From contig NZ_CP011125.1 in NCBI RefSeq assembly GCF_000737325.1, positions 4,588,001-4,652,000 on the forward strand: a stretch of 64,000 bases of DNA. Reading direction: 5' to 3'. The DNA comes from Sandaracinus amylolyticus (GTDB lineage: Bacteria > Myxococcota_A > Polyangia > Polyangiales > Sandaracinaceae). Each line of letters starts with the position of its first letter. The first letter of the stretch is position 1. The notes under the pieces are model-generated. The model saw only the letters and a list, made by a program, of their open reading frames with translations, did no database searches and was not told the DNA's origin. Of the stretch, positions 25,413 through 33,469 are shown one piece after another. Both the position numbers and the translations under genes were made by a program.

Positions 25413-26942
25413 CTAGCGGGTGAAGTGCTCGCGCAGCGCGCGCGTGAGGCCTTCGCTCGTGTAGTACGGCGCGGTCACGTCGACGCGCACGCCGAGCTTC
25501 TCCGCGGCCGCGGTGGTGACCGGACCGATCGACGCGATCGTGAACGAGGCGAGCAGCGCCGGCGCGTTCTCGCCGAGGATGCGCACGACGCTCTCGACGG
25601 TGGAGGGCGCGGTGAACGTGATCACGTCGAGCTCGTGCGCCTCGATCGCGGCGCGCAGCGCGGCCTCGTCGTCGGGCGAGGGCGGGACGTTGCGATACGC
25701 GTGCACGACGTCGACGTGCGCGCCGGCGCCGCGCAGCGTGTCGGGCAGCACCTCGCGCGCGACGGCGGCGCGCGGGAGCATCACGCGCACGCCGCGCAGA
25801 TCGCCGGCGTGGTGATCGAGGAGGATCTTCGCCGCGCCTTCGCCGCGGAACTCGGTGGGCACCGCGTCGGCGCGGAGGCCGCGCGCGCGCAGCGACGACG
25901 CGGTCGCGGGCCCGATCGCGCAGAGACGCGCGCTGCCGACGACGCGCGCATCGCGCTGCTGGCGATCGACCTCGTCGAAGAACGCGTCGACGCCGCTCGC
26001 GCTGGTGAAGACGAGCCAGTCGTACGTGGAGGCCTCGCGCACGGCGCGCGCGAGCGCGTCGGGATCTTCGGGCGGCGCGATGCGGATCGCGGGGATGCAC
26101 GTCGCCTCGGCGCCTTCGTCGCGCAGCAGGCGCGCGAGGCCGAGCGAGCGATCCTCGGGGCGCGTCACGAGCACGCGCTTTCCGAAGAGCGGCTGCACGT
26201 CGTACCAGCGCAGCGCGTCGCGCAGCTTGACGACCTCGCCGACGACGGTGAGCGCCGGCATGCCGACGTTCGCCTCGCGCGCGAGCTGCGCGATCGTCGC
26301 GACGGTGCCGACGATCGTGCGCTGCTTCGGCATCGACGCTTGTTGGATCACGGCGGCGGGCGTCTCGGGGGCGCGGCCGTGCTCGATCAGGCGCGCCATC
26401 ATCGACTCGAGCGCGCGCACGCCCATGAAGATGACGAGCGTCTCGGTCGCCGTCGCGAGCTTGGTCCAGTCGTGGCTCGAGCGATCCTTCTCGGGCGACT
26501 CGGTCGCGGTCACGTACGCGACGCTGCTCGATGCGGCGCGATGGGTGAGCGAGATGCCGGCGTACGCGGTCGCGGCGATCGGGGAGGGCACACCGGGCAC
26601 GACCTCGAACGGGATCCCCGCGGCGTGCAGCGCCTCGGCCTCTTCGGAGCCCCGGCCGAAGAGATAGGGATCGCCGCCCTTCAGGCGAGCCACCACGCGC
26701 CCGGCGCGCGCGGCGTCGATCATGCGCTCGTTGATCGCGCTCTGTCGCTCGCTGACGCGCCCGCCGCGCTTGCCGACGAACGTCTTCTCCGCGTCGTCGC
26801 GGCAGAGGTCGAGCAGCTCGGGGTGCACGAGCGCGTCGTAGAGGACGAGGTCGGCCTCGCCGAGCCGACGCGCGGCGCGTTGTGTGATCAGCTCGGGGTC
26901 GCCGGGGCCGGCGCCGAGGAGATAGACCCGGCCGAGGGGCAT
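25413..26942 (-). CDS. Uroporphyrinogen-III C-methyltransferase / uroporphyrinogen-III synthase fusion
   Basis: The 509-aa protein is a CobA-HemD fusion. Residues 1-250 form the SAM-dependent methyltransferase (VYLLGAGPGDPELIT; RLKGGDPYLFGRG; VVPGVPS; and LTHR), which makes precorrin-2 for sirohaem or cobalamin. Residues about 258-509 form uroporphyrinogen-III synthase (KRVLVTRPEDRS; WLVFTSASGVDAFF; DVITFTAPSTVES; SIGPVTTAAAEKLG). It joins two consecutive steps of tetrapyrrole synthesis in one chain, a fusion known from several bacterial groups. The ATG at 26940-26942 gives the conserved N terminus. A TATATA-containing element lies just upstream. No other haem gene is in the window. Confidence 0.94.
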   Translation of the reverse strand: MPLGRVYLLGAGPGDPELITQRAARRLGEADLVLYDALVHPELLDLCRDDAEKTFVGKRGGRVSERQSAINERMIDAARAGRVVARLKGGDPYLFGRGSEEAEALHAAGIPFEVVPGVPSPIAATAYAGISLTHRAASSSVAYVTATESPEKDRSSHDWTKLATATETLVIFMGVRALESMMARLIEHGRAPETPAAVIQQASMPKQRTIVGTVATIAQLAREANVGMPALTVVGEVVKLRDALRWYDVQPLFGKRVLVTRPEDRSLGLARLLRDEGAEATCIPAIRIAPPEDPDALARAVREASTYDWLVFTSASGVDAFFDEVDRQQRDARVVGSARLCAIGPATASSLRARGLRADAVPTEFRGEGAAKILLDHHAGDLRGVRVMLPRAAVAREVLPDTLRGAGAHVDVVHAYRNVPPSPDDEAALRAAIEAHELDVITFTAPSTVESVVRILGENAPALLASFTIASIGPVTTAAAEKLGVRVDVTAPYYTSEGLTRALREHFTR

Positions 26943-26947
26943 GGCGC

Positions 26948-26957
26948 GTCTATATAC
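26948..26957. promoter_or_regulatory. AT-rich GTCTATATAC element near the cobA-hemD start
   Basis: This isolated TATATA-containing decamer lies 5 bp beyond the cobA-hemD start codon. It resembles a -10 box in either direction, but no -35 is visible on either side. On the minus strand it would leave almost no leader; on the plus strand it would serve the DUF192 gene 100 bp away. Confidence 0.35.
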
Positions 26958-27059
26958 TCTGCGCGCCGCACGCGGGCGCGCCCGACGACCCAAAGAGAGG
27001 CATCGCGCGCGGGTCCGTGGTACGAGGGCGCGCTCTCCACTGTCGACACGCCCACCCGG

Positions 27060-27674
27060 ATGACGAGGACGCTCGCCGTGACCGCTGCGCTCGCGATGAT
27101 CGCCGCATGCTCGGGAGGCGAGGCCTCGCGCGGGGGGAGCGCGGACGAGCCGCGTCGCGCGGCGCCGGCTCCGGCGAGCGGCGACGACGAGCGCGCGCAG
27201 CGCGAGGCGCCGCCGCGTCCGCGCGTGATCCTCGCGCGCGAAGGCGCGGAGCCGGTGACCGTCGAGGTCGAGGTCGCGCGCACGCCCGCGCAGACGTCGC
27301 ACGGGCTCATGTACCGGCGCGAGCTCGCGCCCGAGCGCGGCATGCTCTTCTTGTTCGCGCGGGAGCGACAGCGGAGCTTCTGGATGCGCGACACGTTCAT
27401 CCCGCTCGACATGATCTTCATCACGAGCGGGATGCGCGTGCTCGGCATCGTGGAGAACGCCGAGCCGCGGACCGACGACCCGCGCGAGGTCGAGGGCGTC
27501 TCGCAGTTCGTGCTCGAGGTCAACGCGGGGTTCGCGCGCGCGCACGGCATCGAGGTCGGCGCGGAGGTGCGCTTCGAAGAGGTCGGCGAGGTGCCCGCCG
27601 CGAGCGGGCGACACGACGACGAAGCGATCGAAGACGAAGACGACGACGACCTGGTGATCGAGGAGTGGGAGTGA
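27060..27674 (+). CDS. DUF192-family lipoprotein
   Basis: The 204-aa product has a lipoprotein signal (ALAMIAACSGG) and a disordered Ala/Pro/Arg-rich linker of about 40 residues. It then carries a DUF192 domain: VEVEVARTPAQTSHGLMYRRELAPERGMLFLF, FWMRDTFIPLDMIFI and VLEVNAGFARAHGIEVGAEV are the family signatures. The C terminus is a run of acidic residues (DEDDDDLVIEEWE). DUF192 proteins are small exported proteins whose exact role is not established. The stop overlaps the GTG of the cyclophilin gene (GTGA), so the two lipoproteins are made together. Confidence 0.9.
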   Translation: MTRTLAVTAALAMIAACSGGEASRGGSADEPRRAAPAPASGDDERAQREAPPRPRVILAREGAEPVTVEVEVARTPAQTSHGLMYRRELAPERGMLFLFARERQRSFWMRDTFIPLDMIFITSGMRVLGIVENAEPRTDDPREVEGVSQFVLEVNAGFARAHGIEVGAEVRFEEVGEVPAASGRHDDEAIEDEDDDDLVIEEWE

Positions 27675-28669
27675 GCATGCGTCGAGGGAACGCGGTGATC
27701 GCAGCGGTGATCGCGCTGAGCGGCCTGTACGGCTGCGAGTGCGAGACGGGCGCGACGTCGGGCGGAGAGGTCACGGGCGAGCAGGGCGGCGGCGGCGCGA
27801 GCGCGACGAAGCAGCCGACGATCGGCGTGACCGAGGACGGCGAGCAGATCGTGTTCGCGGGGCGGACCGGCGCGCGCAGCGCGACCAAGCAGACGCCGGA
27901 TCGTCTCGTGCGCGAGCCCACCGAGCCCGATCCCGAGGGCGGCGACTTCACGCTCGACGAGGCGGTCGAGGGCATGCCGATCGACGGGCAGCTCGTCGCG
28001 GAGATCTCGACCGACCTCGGCACGCTGTTCTGCGATCTCTACGCGGATCGCGCGCCGCGTACGGTCGCGAACTTCATCGGTCTCGCGCGCGGTCGGCGCG
28101 CGTGGTGGGACGCGCGCGCGGGGATCTGGCGTCGCCAGCCGTACTACCGCGACACGACGTTCCACCGTGTGATCCCCGAGTTCGTCATCCAGGGCGGCGA
28201 CTATCTCGGCGATGGCAGCGGGACGATCGGCTACACGATCCCGTTCGAGCCGCACGAGACGCTCGCGCACGATCGCGCGGGGCGGCTCGCGATGGCGACG
28301 ACCGAAGGACGCGACACCGGGGCCGCGCAGTTCTACGTGCTCGACGGCCCCGCGCCGCAGCTCGACGGCACGGCGACGGTGTTCGGTCAGTGCCGCCCCG
28401 AGGACGTCGTGGCGATGATCGCGCGCGTGCCGCAGAGCGGCGATCCCGACAACCGACCGCTCACGCCGGTGCGCATCGCGCGCGTGCTGATCCAGCGCGT
28501 CGAGGGTGGTGCCGCGTCGGCGCGGATCACGACGCCGCAGCTTCCGCCGGGCGAGCCCGCGGTCGGTCGCGGCGCGAGCCCCGGGCCCAGCGAGCTGCGC
28601 ACGCTCGAGGGCATGCGCCGCCGTCGCGAAGAAGCGGCCGAGCAGCTGCGCCAGCAGCGCCCGGAGTGA
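27671..28669 (+). CDS. Cyclophilin-type peptidyl-prolyl isomerase lipoprotein
   Basis: The GTG at 27671 overlaps the previous stop and has AGGAG 5 nt upstream; an ATG two codons later is the alternative. A lipoprotein signal ends GLYGC. After a Gly/Glu-rich linker, a cyclophilin domain spans about residues 105-275. It contains TLFCDLYADRAPRTVANFIGLARG, the hallmark TFHRVIPEFVIQGGD with the catalytic Arg, and AQFYV. It should catalyse proline isomerisation of exported proteins from its membrane anchor. The C-terminal 50 residues are Pro/Arg/Glu-rich. The domain contains an insertion (RRAWWDARAGIWRRQPYY) before the catalytic motif. Confidence 0.92.
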   Translation: MSMRRGNAVIAAVIALSGLYGCECETGATSGGEVTGEQGGGGASATKQPTIGVTEDGEQIVFAGRTGARSATKQTPDRLVREPTEPDPEGGDFTLDEAVEGMPIDGQLVAEISTDLGTLFCDLYADRAPRTVANFIGLARGRRAWWDARAGIWRRQPYYRDTTFHRVIPEFVIQGGDYLGDGSGTIGYTIPFEPHETLAHDRAGRLAMATTEGRDTGAAQFYVLDGPAPQLDGTATVFGQCRPEDVVAMIARVPQSGDPDNRPLTPVRIARVLIQRVEGGAASARITTPQLPPGEPAVGRGASPGPSELRTLEGMRRRREEAAEQLRQQRPE

Positions 28670-28675
28670 TCACGA

Positions 28676-29266
28676 TCAGGTCTCGCCGCCGTCCTCGGGC
28701 TCCTGCGCTTCGGCAGAAGGCCGGCGCAGCCCGCGACGGCGGCCGCGCTGCTTCGTCGTGGGACCGACGCGCGCCTTCACGTCGGGCGTGACGCCGCCGG
28801 CGTCGTTCGGGATGAACCGGATCTCGGTGCGGATCTCGAACGACAGGCTGGTCAGCGCGCGCTGGAGCTCCTTCGCGAGATCGGCGGCCTCGAGGAACTC
28901 GCGGACCTCGCGCGCGACGACGCGCACCATCGCGTTCTTCGTCTCGTCGACCTGCGACAGGACGTAGCTCGCGACCTCTTTCGGCAGCTCGACCTTGCCG
29001 ACGACGCCCTGCAGCGCTTCGCGGCTGTTCGTCAGCGTGCCGATGCCGGTCTCGAGGCCCTTCTCGATCGCGCGCTTGAGGATCTCGGGGAGGATGCGCT
29101 CGAGCCGCTTCCGACGGCTCTCTCCGTGCGCGCGATCGGGCGGCTCCGACTCGAGCGTGGTCTCGTTGTCGGGCTCGAGCTCGTCGTCCTCGTCGAGCGC
29201 GGCGCCTTCGTCCTCGCCCGCGGCGAGCGTCTCGTCGTCGTCCTCGGGGCCGCCGTGATAGACCAC
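28676..29266 (-). CDS. Hypothetical acidic/helical protein, 196 aa
   Basis: The frame starts at a GTG (29264-29266). The first 50 residues are very acidic and probably disordered; a basic helix follows (ESRRKRLERILPEILKRAIEKG). The middle is helical (VVGKVELPKEVASYVLSQVDETKNAMVRVVAREVREFLE) with one strand pair (SFEIRTEIRFIPND), and the tail is Arg-rich (KQRGRRRGLRRP). It has no signal or membrane segment. Similar acidic-N, helical-core proteins of unknown role occur in myxobacteria. A promoter-like TTGACC/TAGAGG pair sits directly upstream, so the message could be almost leaderless. Confidence 0.72.
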   Translation of the reverse strand: MVYHGGPEDDDETLAAGEDEGAALDEDDELEPDNETTLESEPPDRAHGESRRKRLERILPEILKRAIEKGLETGIGTLTNSREALQGVVGKVELPKEVASYVLSQVDETKNAMVRVVAREVREFLEAADLAKELQRALTSLSFEIRTEIRFIPNDAGGVTPDVKARVGPTTKQRGRRRGLRRPSAEAQEPEDGGET

Positions 29267-29272
29267 GCTGGA

Positions 29273-29301
29273 CCTCTAGAGCAGGGGTGGGTCGGGGTCA
29301 A
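29273..29301 (-). promoter_or_regulatory. Probable sigma-70-type promoter for the gene at 28676-29266
   Basis: On the minus strand TTGACC (29296-29301) is separated by 17 nt from TAGAGG (29273-29278). Transcription would start near the annotated GTG itself, implying a leaderless mRNA. Confidence 0.5.
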
Positions 29302-29324
29302 ACGTATCCGATCCTGCGTGAGCG

Positions 29325-30419
29325 ATGGCGACCATCCTGATGATCTCGAAGCCCATCGAGCCTCCGTGGAACGATGGCAGCAAGACCCTGGTGAGGGACC
29401 TCGCGGGCTCGATGGAGCGCCACGTCCCGATCGTGATGGCGACACGCGGCTCGTCGTTCAGCCCGCCGCGCGCGAAGGTCGAGCGCACGTTCGGCGATCA
29501 CGCGCGCGGTCATGCGCTGCCGCCGCGCGAGGCGCTGCGCGTGCTCGCGCGCGTCGCGGTGGGGGAGGGCGACGTCGCGCACTTCTTCTTCCAGCCGAAC
29601 CCGCGCACGTCGATCGTCGCGAAGACGCTTTCGCGCGCGCGGCGACGTCCGACGGTGCACACGGTGTCGAGCGCGCCGCGCGACGATCTCGACGCACGAC
29701 GCGTGCTGTTCGCGGATCGCACGGTGGTGCTCTCGCGACACACCGAAGCGCGGGTGCGCGATGCCGGCGTGCGGGGCGTGGTGCGCATCGCGCCCGCGGT
29801 CGCGCCGATCGACGTGCCGAGCGACGACGCACGACGCGCGACGCGCGCGCACTTCGAGCTCCCGCGCGACGCGCCGCTGATCGTGTTCCCCGGTGACCTC
29901 GAGCGCGGTGATGGCGCGACGCACCTGATCGAGTCGCTCGCCTCGCTGCGCGACGTGGTGCTCGCGCTCGCGTACCGCCAGAAGAGCGAGCGCTCGCGCG
30001 AGGCCGAGCGCGCGCTGCGGGCACGCGCGGAGGAGCTCGGTGTCGCGTCCCGCGTGCGATGGATCGGCGAGACGCCGCAGATCCTCGCGCTGCTCGGCGC
30101 GGCCGACGTCGTCGCGCTGCCGACGCGCGACCTCGGCGCGAAGGTCGATCTGCCGCTCGTGCTGATCGAGGCGATGTGGCAGGCGCGCCCGGTGATCGTC
30201 GCATCGCGCTGCGCCGCGGAGGAGCTCGCGGACGACGGAGCCGCGCTCGCGATCGAGCCCACTCGCGACGCCCTCGTCGAGGCGCTGCGTCGATGGCTCG
30301 ACGACGCGAGCGCGCGCGCATCGATCGGCGCCCGCGCGAGGGACGCTGCCGAGCGACGCCACCATCCGCGCGCGATGGCCGCGGCGTACGAGTCGCTCTA
30401 CGACGAGCTCCTGCGATGA
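29325..30419 (+). CDS. GT4-family glycosyltransferase
   Basis: The 364-aa protein starts at ATG 29325 with the N-terminal strand ATILMISKPIEPPW. It has the donor-binding region of GT-B retaining glycosyltransferases: LIVFPGDLERGDGATHLIESL, RVRWIGETPQILALLGAADVVALPT, then DLPLVLIEAMWQARPVIVASRCAAEELADDG, the E-x7-E area. It probably transfers a sugar from a nucleotide donor to a surface glycan or lipid. Its stop overlaps the ATG of the following methyltransferase, and such pairs are common in glycolipid or natural-product gene sets. The donor and acceptor are unknown. Confidence 0.85.
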   Translation: MATILMISKPIEPPWNDGSKTLVRDLAGSMERHVPIVMATRGSSFSPPRAKVERTFGDHARGHALPPREALRVLARVAVGEGDVAHFFFQPNPRTSIVAKTLSRARRRPTVHTVSSAPRDDLDARRVLFADRTVVLSRHTEARVRDAGVRGVVRIAPAVAPIDVPSDDARRATRAHFELPRDAPLIVFPGDLERGDGATHLIESLASLRDVVLALAYRQKSERSREAERALRARAEELGVASRVRWIGETPQILALLGAADVVALPTRDLGAKVDLPLVLIEAMWQARPVIVASRCAAEELADDGAALAIEPTRDALVEALRRWLDDASARASIGARARDAAERRHHPRAMAAAYESLYDELLR

Positions 30420-31135
30420 GCGCTCACGACGCGCGCGCGAAGCGCTACTACGACGACTTCAGCAGCACCTACGATCGCGGTCGCGACGAGGGCTATCACG
30501 CGCTCGTCGATCGCCTCGAGTCGCAGATCGTGATCGATCACGCGCGCGACGCCGACGTGCTCGAGGTCGGCTGCGGCACCGGGCTCGTGCTCGCACGCGT
30601 CGCGCCGCACGCGGCGCGCTGCGTCGGCGTCGATCTCTCCGCGGGGATGATCGCGCAGGCTCGCGCACGCGGGCTCGACGTGGCGCGTGGGAGCGCGACG
30701 GCGCTGCCGTTCCGCGACGCGTCCTTCGACGTCGTCTACTCGTTCAAGGTGCTCGCGCACGTGCCGGCGATCGAGCGCGCGCTCGAGGAGATCGCGCGCG
30801 TCACGCGGCCCGGCGGGCACATGCTGCTCGAGTTCTACAACGCGTGGAGCCTGCGCTACGTCGCGCGTCGTCTCGCGGGCGCGCGACGCATCGGTCGCGC
30901 GCACACCGAGGCCGACGTCGAGACGCGCTGGGACTCGCCGCGCGCCATCCGTCGCATGCTCCCGAGGGGCACCGAGCTCGTCGACATGCGAGGTGTTCGG
31001 GTGGTCACGCCCGCTGCGTTCGTGCATCGCGTTCCGCTCGTCTCGACGCTCTTCGCGCGCGCCGAAGAGCACGCGAGCCGATCGATGCTGCGCACGCTCG
31101 GAGGCTTCCTCGTCGCGGTCGTCCGTCGACGTTGA
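30416..31135 (+). CDS. Class I SAM-dependent methyltransferase
   Basis: This 239-aa protein starts at the ATG overlapping the GT4 stop. SAM-binding motif I is VLEVGCGTGLVLARV, motif II contains CVGVDLSAGMI, and ALPFRDASFDVVYSFKVLAHV is the following acidic strand typical of UbiE/Methyltransf_11 enzymes. A basic C-terminal part (YVARRLAGARRIG; LRTLGGFLVAVVRRR) could touch membrane or polyanionic substrate. Coupling to the glycosyltransferase suggests that both act on the same glycosylated molecule, for instance O-methylation of a sugar; this is inference. Confidence 0.88.
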   Translation: MSAHDARAKRYYDDFSSTYDRGRDEGYHALVDRLESQIVIDHARDADVLEVGCGTGLVLARVAPHAARCVGVDLSAGMIAQARARGLDVARGSATALPFRDASFDVVYSFKVLAHVPAIERALEEIARVTRPGGHMLLEFYNAWSLRYVARRLAGARRIGRAHTEADVETRWDSPRAIRRMLPRGTELVDMRGVRVVTPAAFVHRVPLVSTLFARAEEHASRSMLRTLGGFLVAVVRRR

Positions 31136-31152
31136 ACGCGCGAGTGCCGTGC

Positions 31153-31181
31153 TTGCCCTGCGGGGGGCATCGGTCTATACG
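31153..31181 (+). promoter_or_regulatory. Weak promoter-like TTGCCC/TATACG before the TPR gene
   Basis: TTGCCC (31153-31158) is followed after 17 nt by TATACG (31176-31181), just before the ATG at 31191. It contains the octamer GTCTATAC also seen before the large membrane gene at 14037. Confidence 0.35.
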
Positions 31182-31190
31182 CTGATCCAC

Positions 31191-32402
31191 ATGAGCGCGA
31201 GGTCGGAGGAGAGCGCCGTGGAGCGTCTGCGCAAGCAGGCGGAGCGCGCGATCGCCGCTGCGCAGGGACGTCGTGTGGTCGAGCCGCTGCTCGAGCGCAT
31301 CGTGAGCCTCGCGCCCGACGGAAGCGACGCGAGCGTGTTCGCGCATCGCCACCTCGCCGAGTACCGGATCGAAGATCATCCGTGGCGCGCGCTGCTGCAT
31401 CTGCGGAAGGTCGTCGGCGCGCATCCCGACGACGACGTCGTGCACGCGCTGATGGGTCTCTCGCACGCGCTGCTCGCGAACTTCCGCTCGGCCGTGTCCG
31501 CCTACCGTCGCGCGCTCGCGCTCGCGCCGCGCAACCCCTGGTACCACCACAACCTCGGTCACCTTCTCGACGTCGCGCTCGATCAGCCGGCGACCGCGCT
31601 GCGTCATCTCGAGTTCGCGCATCGCGCCGCGAACCCGCCCGAGCACGAGATCGCGGCATCGCTCGCGCACTGCCTCGCGCGGCTCGGTCGCATCGACGAC
31701 GCGCGCGAGACGGCGACCGTCGCGGTGCAAGGCGAGCCGCGCAACCGCGAGCACAAGCAGCTGCTCGCGTGGATCGAGCGCGGCGCACCGGAAGAAGAAG
31801 GCGACCCGCGCACGCGTCGCGCGCCGGTCGAGCAGCAGCAGCGCGCACGTGGAGCATCGCCGGCGCGCAGCGCGTCGTCGGGCCGTGCGGCGTCGACGTC
31901 GTCGCGTCCGCGCGAGGCCGACGCGCGTCGTGAGGTCGAGTCGCGCAGCGAAGCACGCGCGGAGCGACGCACGCCGCGCCCGACGGGCGAGCGCACGCGC
32001 GGTGGTGAATCGCGCGCGCGCACCGAGCCCGGGGTCCGTGTCCGCGGTGAAGACGAGGACGCGGTCCTTCCGATCCTCGAGCGCGTGATGCGCGATGGTG
32101 GCTTCACGCCCGAGCACGTGGCGCGCGCGCGACGTCTCTGGGTGGACTACCGCGAGACGCGTGGCTCGCGTGAAGGACGCGCATCGCGTCGCGACGAGCG
32201 CGCCCCGCGCGCGCCGAAGCCGGACGTGTGCGCCGCCGCGATCGAGTACGCGATCGCACGCCTGCACGGGCTCGACGGAGTCACGCGCGCGTCGGTCGCG
32301 CGCCGCTACGGCGTCAGCGCGCGTGCGGTCTCGGAGCGCTTCGACGACATCCAGGTCGTCCTCGCGCTGAAGCCCGACGATCCGCGCTACGCCCGCTGCT
32401 GA
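31191..32402 (+). CDS. TPR protein with disordered Arg/Ser linker and C-terminal helix-turn-helix-like region
   Basis: The 403-aa product begins at ATG 31191 and is cytoplasmic. Residues about 10-195 contain TPR units (SAVSAYRRALALAPRNPWYHHNLGHLL is the clearest). Residues about 200-285 are an Arg/Ser/Glu-rich, probably disordered segment. The last 115 residues form a compact helical domain ending AAAIEYAIARLHGLDGVTRASVARRYGVSARAVSERFDDIQ. Its VTRASVARRYGVSARAVSERF part looks like a helix-turn-helix of the kind found in cyclin-like or DNA-binding domains. DNA binding is possible but unproven. It is monocistronic, with a weak promoter immediately upstream. Confidence 0.78.
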   Translation: MSARSEESAVERLRKQAERAIAAAQGRRVVEPLLERIVSLAPDGSDASVFAHRHLAEYRIEDHPWRALLHLRKVVGAHPDDDVVHALMGLSHALLANFRSAVSAYRRALALAPRNPWYHHNLGHLLDVALDQPATALRHLEFAHRAANPPEHEIAASLAHCLARLGRIDDARETATVAVQGEPRNREHKQLLAWIERGAPEEEGDPRTRRAPVEQQQRARGASPARSASSGRAASTSSRPREADARREVESRSEARAERRTPRPTGERTRGGESRARTEPGVRVRGEDEDAVLPILERVMRDGGFTPEHVARARRLWVDYRETRGSREGRASRRDERAPRAPKPDVCAAAIEYAIARLHGLDGVTRASVARRYGVSARAVSERFDDIQVVLALKPDDPRYARC

Positions 32403-32484
32403 GCCGACGCGCGGCGTGCTCGAGGCGCGCACGCGGCTCGACGAAAACTTGTCGTCGTGATCGCGAACGTCGTATCCGACGCGC

Positions 32485-33429
32485 ATGACCGTGTGGCCTG
32501 CCGCTGCGTCGCTCGCTCGCGCGCTCACGATGCTCGAGCGTGCCGGCGCGAGCGGTGAGCTCGAGGCGAGCGCGCGCGAGGGCCGCGCGAAGATCGTGAT
32601 CCGCGAGGGCCGAGTGATCGCGATCGATGCGCCGTCGGCGTCCGCGCCGCGCCTCGGTCATCTGCTCGTCGGATCCGGCGTCGATGCGGCCGCGGTCGAA
32701 CGCGCCGCCGCGACGCGCGGATCGGGCGTGCGCGTCGGGGACGCGGTCGTGCGTGCGGGGCTCGCGGGGCAGGGCGCGATCAGCCACGCGCTGCGCGTGC
32801 AGCTCCGCGCTCGAGTGCGATCGATCGCGGCGTGGGACGGAGTCGAGCTGCGTTTCGAGCGGTGCGCACCGCGCGCTCGCGCGCACGAGGAGCCGAGCCG
32901 CGCCGGCGAGCTCCTGCTCGGTGCGATGCGCGATGCGCTCGCGGGCGCGACGGTCCCCTCGGTGCGTGATCGAATCGGTGCGGGCTCGCTGGTCCTCACG
33001 CCGCTCGGTGAGGCGCTGGTCGGCGGCGCGCCGCTCTGGCCCGACGAGCAAGCGCTCGCCGCCGTGCTGCGCCGCCCGTCGACCCTCGATGCGCTCGAGC
33101 GCGCATGCCGCGGGAGCGACCGTGCGTTCCGACTCCTGCTCGCGCTGCGCGTGCTCGAGGGCGCGGCGCCGCCTCCGCCGGGGCGCGACACGCTCTCGCT
33201 GCTCGCCCGGAAGTCGCGCGAGATCCGCCGCGCGACGAGCGCCGAGGCGCTGCTCGATCTCCCGCGCGGCGCGCGCCCCGACGAAGCGCGCGCGGCGTGG
33301 CGAAAGCTCGCTGCGACGCTGCACCCGGATCGCTTCGCGCACGGCGCGCCCGAGCCGCTGATCCGCGTGTCGAACGAGGTCGCGTGCGCGATCAACGGCG
33401 CGGCTCGCGCCCTGCGCGCGGCGCGCTGA
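32485..33429 (+). CDS. DUF4388-like plus J-domain protein
   Basis: The 314-aa protein starts at ATG 32485. Residues about 15-130 follow the DUF4388/PatA-N pattern seen in delta-proteobacterial gliding and development proteins: SGELEASAREGRAKIVIREGRVIAI, then LGHLLVGSGV, then VGDAVVRAGL. A winged-helix-like middle region is followed by a C-terminal J-domain-like segment in which ARAAWRKLAATLHPDRF carries the HPD motif at 280-282, needed to stimulate an Hsp70 partner. It is a cytoplasmic protein that probably links an Hsp70 to a regulatory complex. No dnaK gene is in the window. It ends at a hairpin shared with the converging lipoprotein gene. Confidence 0.78.
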   Translation: MTVWPAAASLARALTMLERAGASGELEASAREGRAKIVIREGRVIAIDAPSASAPRLGHLLVGSGVDAAAVERAAATRGSGVRVGDAVVRAGLAGQGAISHALRVQLRARVRSIAAWDGVELRFERCAPRARAHEEPSRAGELLLGAMRDALAGATVPSVRDRIGAGSLVLTPLGEALVGGAPLWPDEQALAAVLRRPSTLDALERACRGSDRAFRLLLALRVLEGAAPPPPGRDTLSLLARKSREIRRATSAEALLDLPRGARPDEARAAWRKLAATLHPDRFAHGAPEPLIRVSNEVACAINGAARALRAAR

Positions 33430-33460
33430 TCGGGCGCCACGCGACGCGCGGCGCCCGATC
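33428..33460. terminator. Perfect 11-bp hairpin between convergent genes
   Basis: Arms 33428-33438 and 33450-33460 (GATCGGGCGCC and its complement) with an 11-nt loop overlap the last codon of the J-domain gene and end 10 bp before the stop of the converging gene. Confidence 0.65.
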
Positions 33461-33469
33461 CGGGTCACG

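Noticed and set aside
32314-33469. C-terminal extension of the PQQ/HEAT lipoprotein in its original frame
   Set aside because: It is Arg-rich and antisense to the J-domain gene; the natural C terminus is in the -1 frame and ends at 33470.
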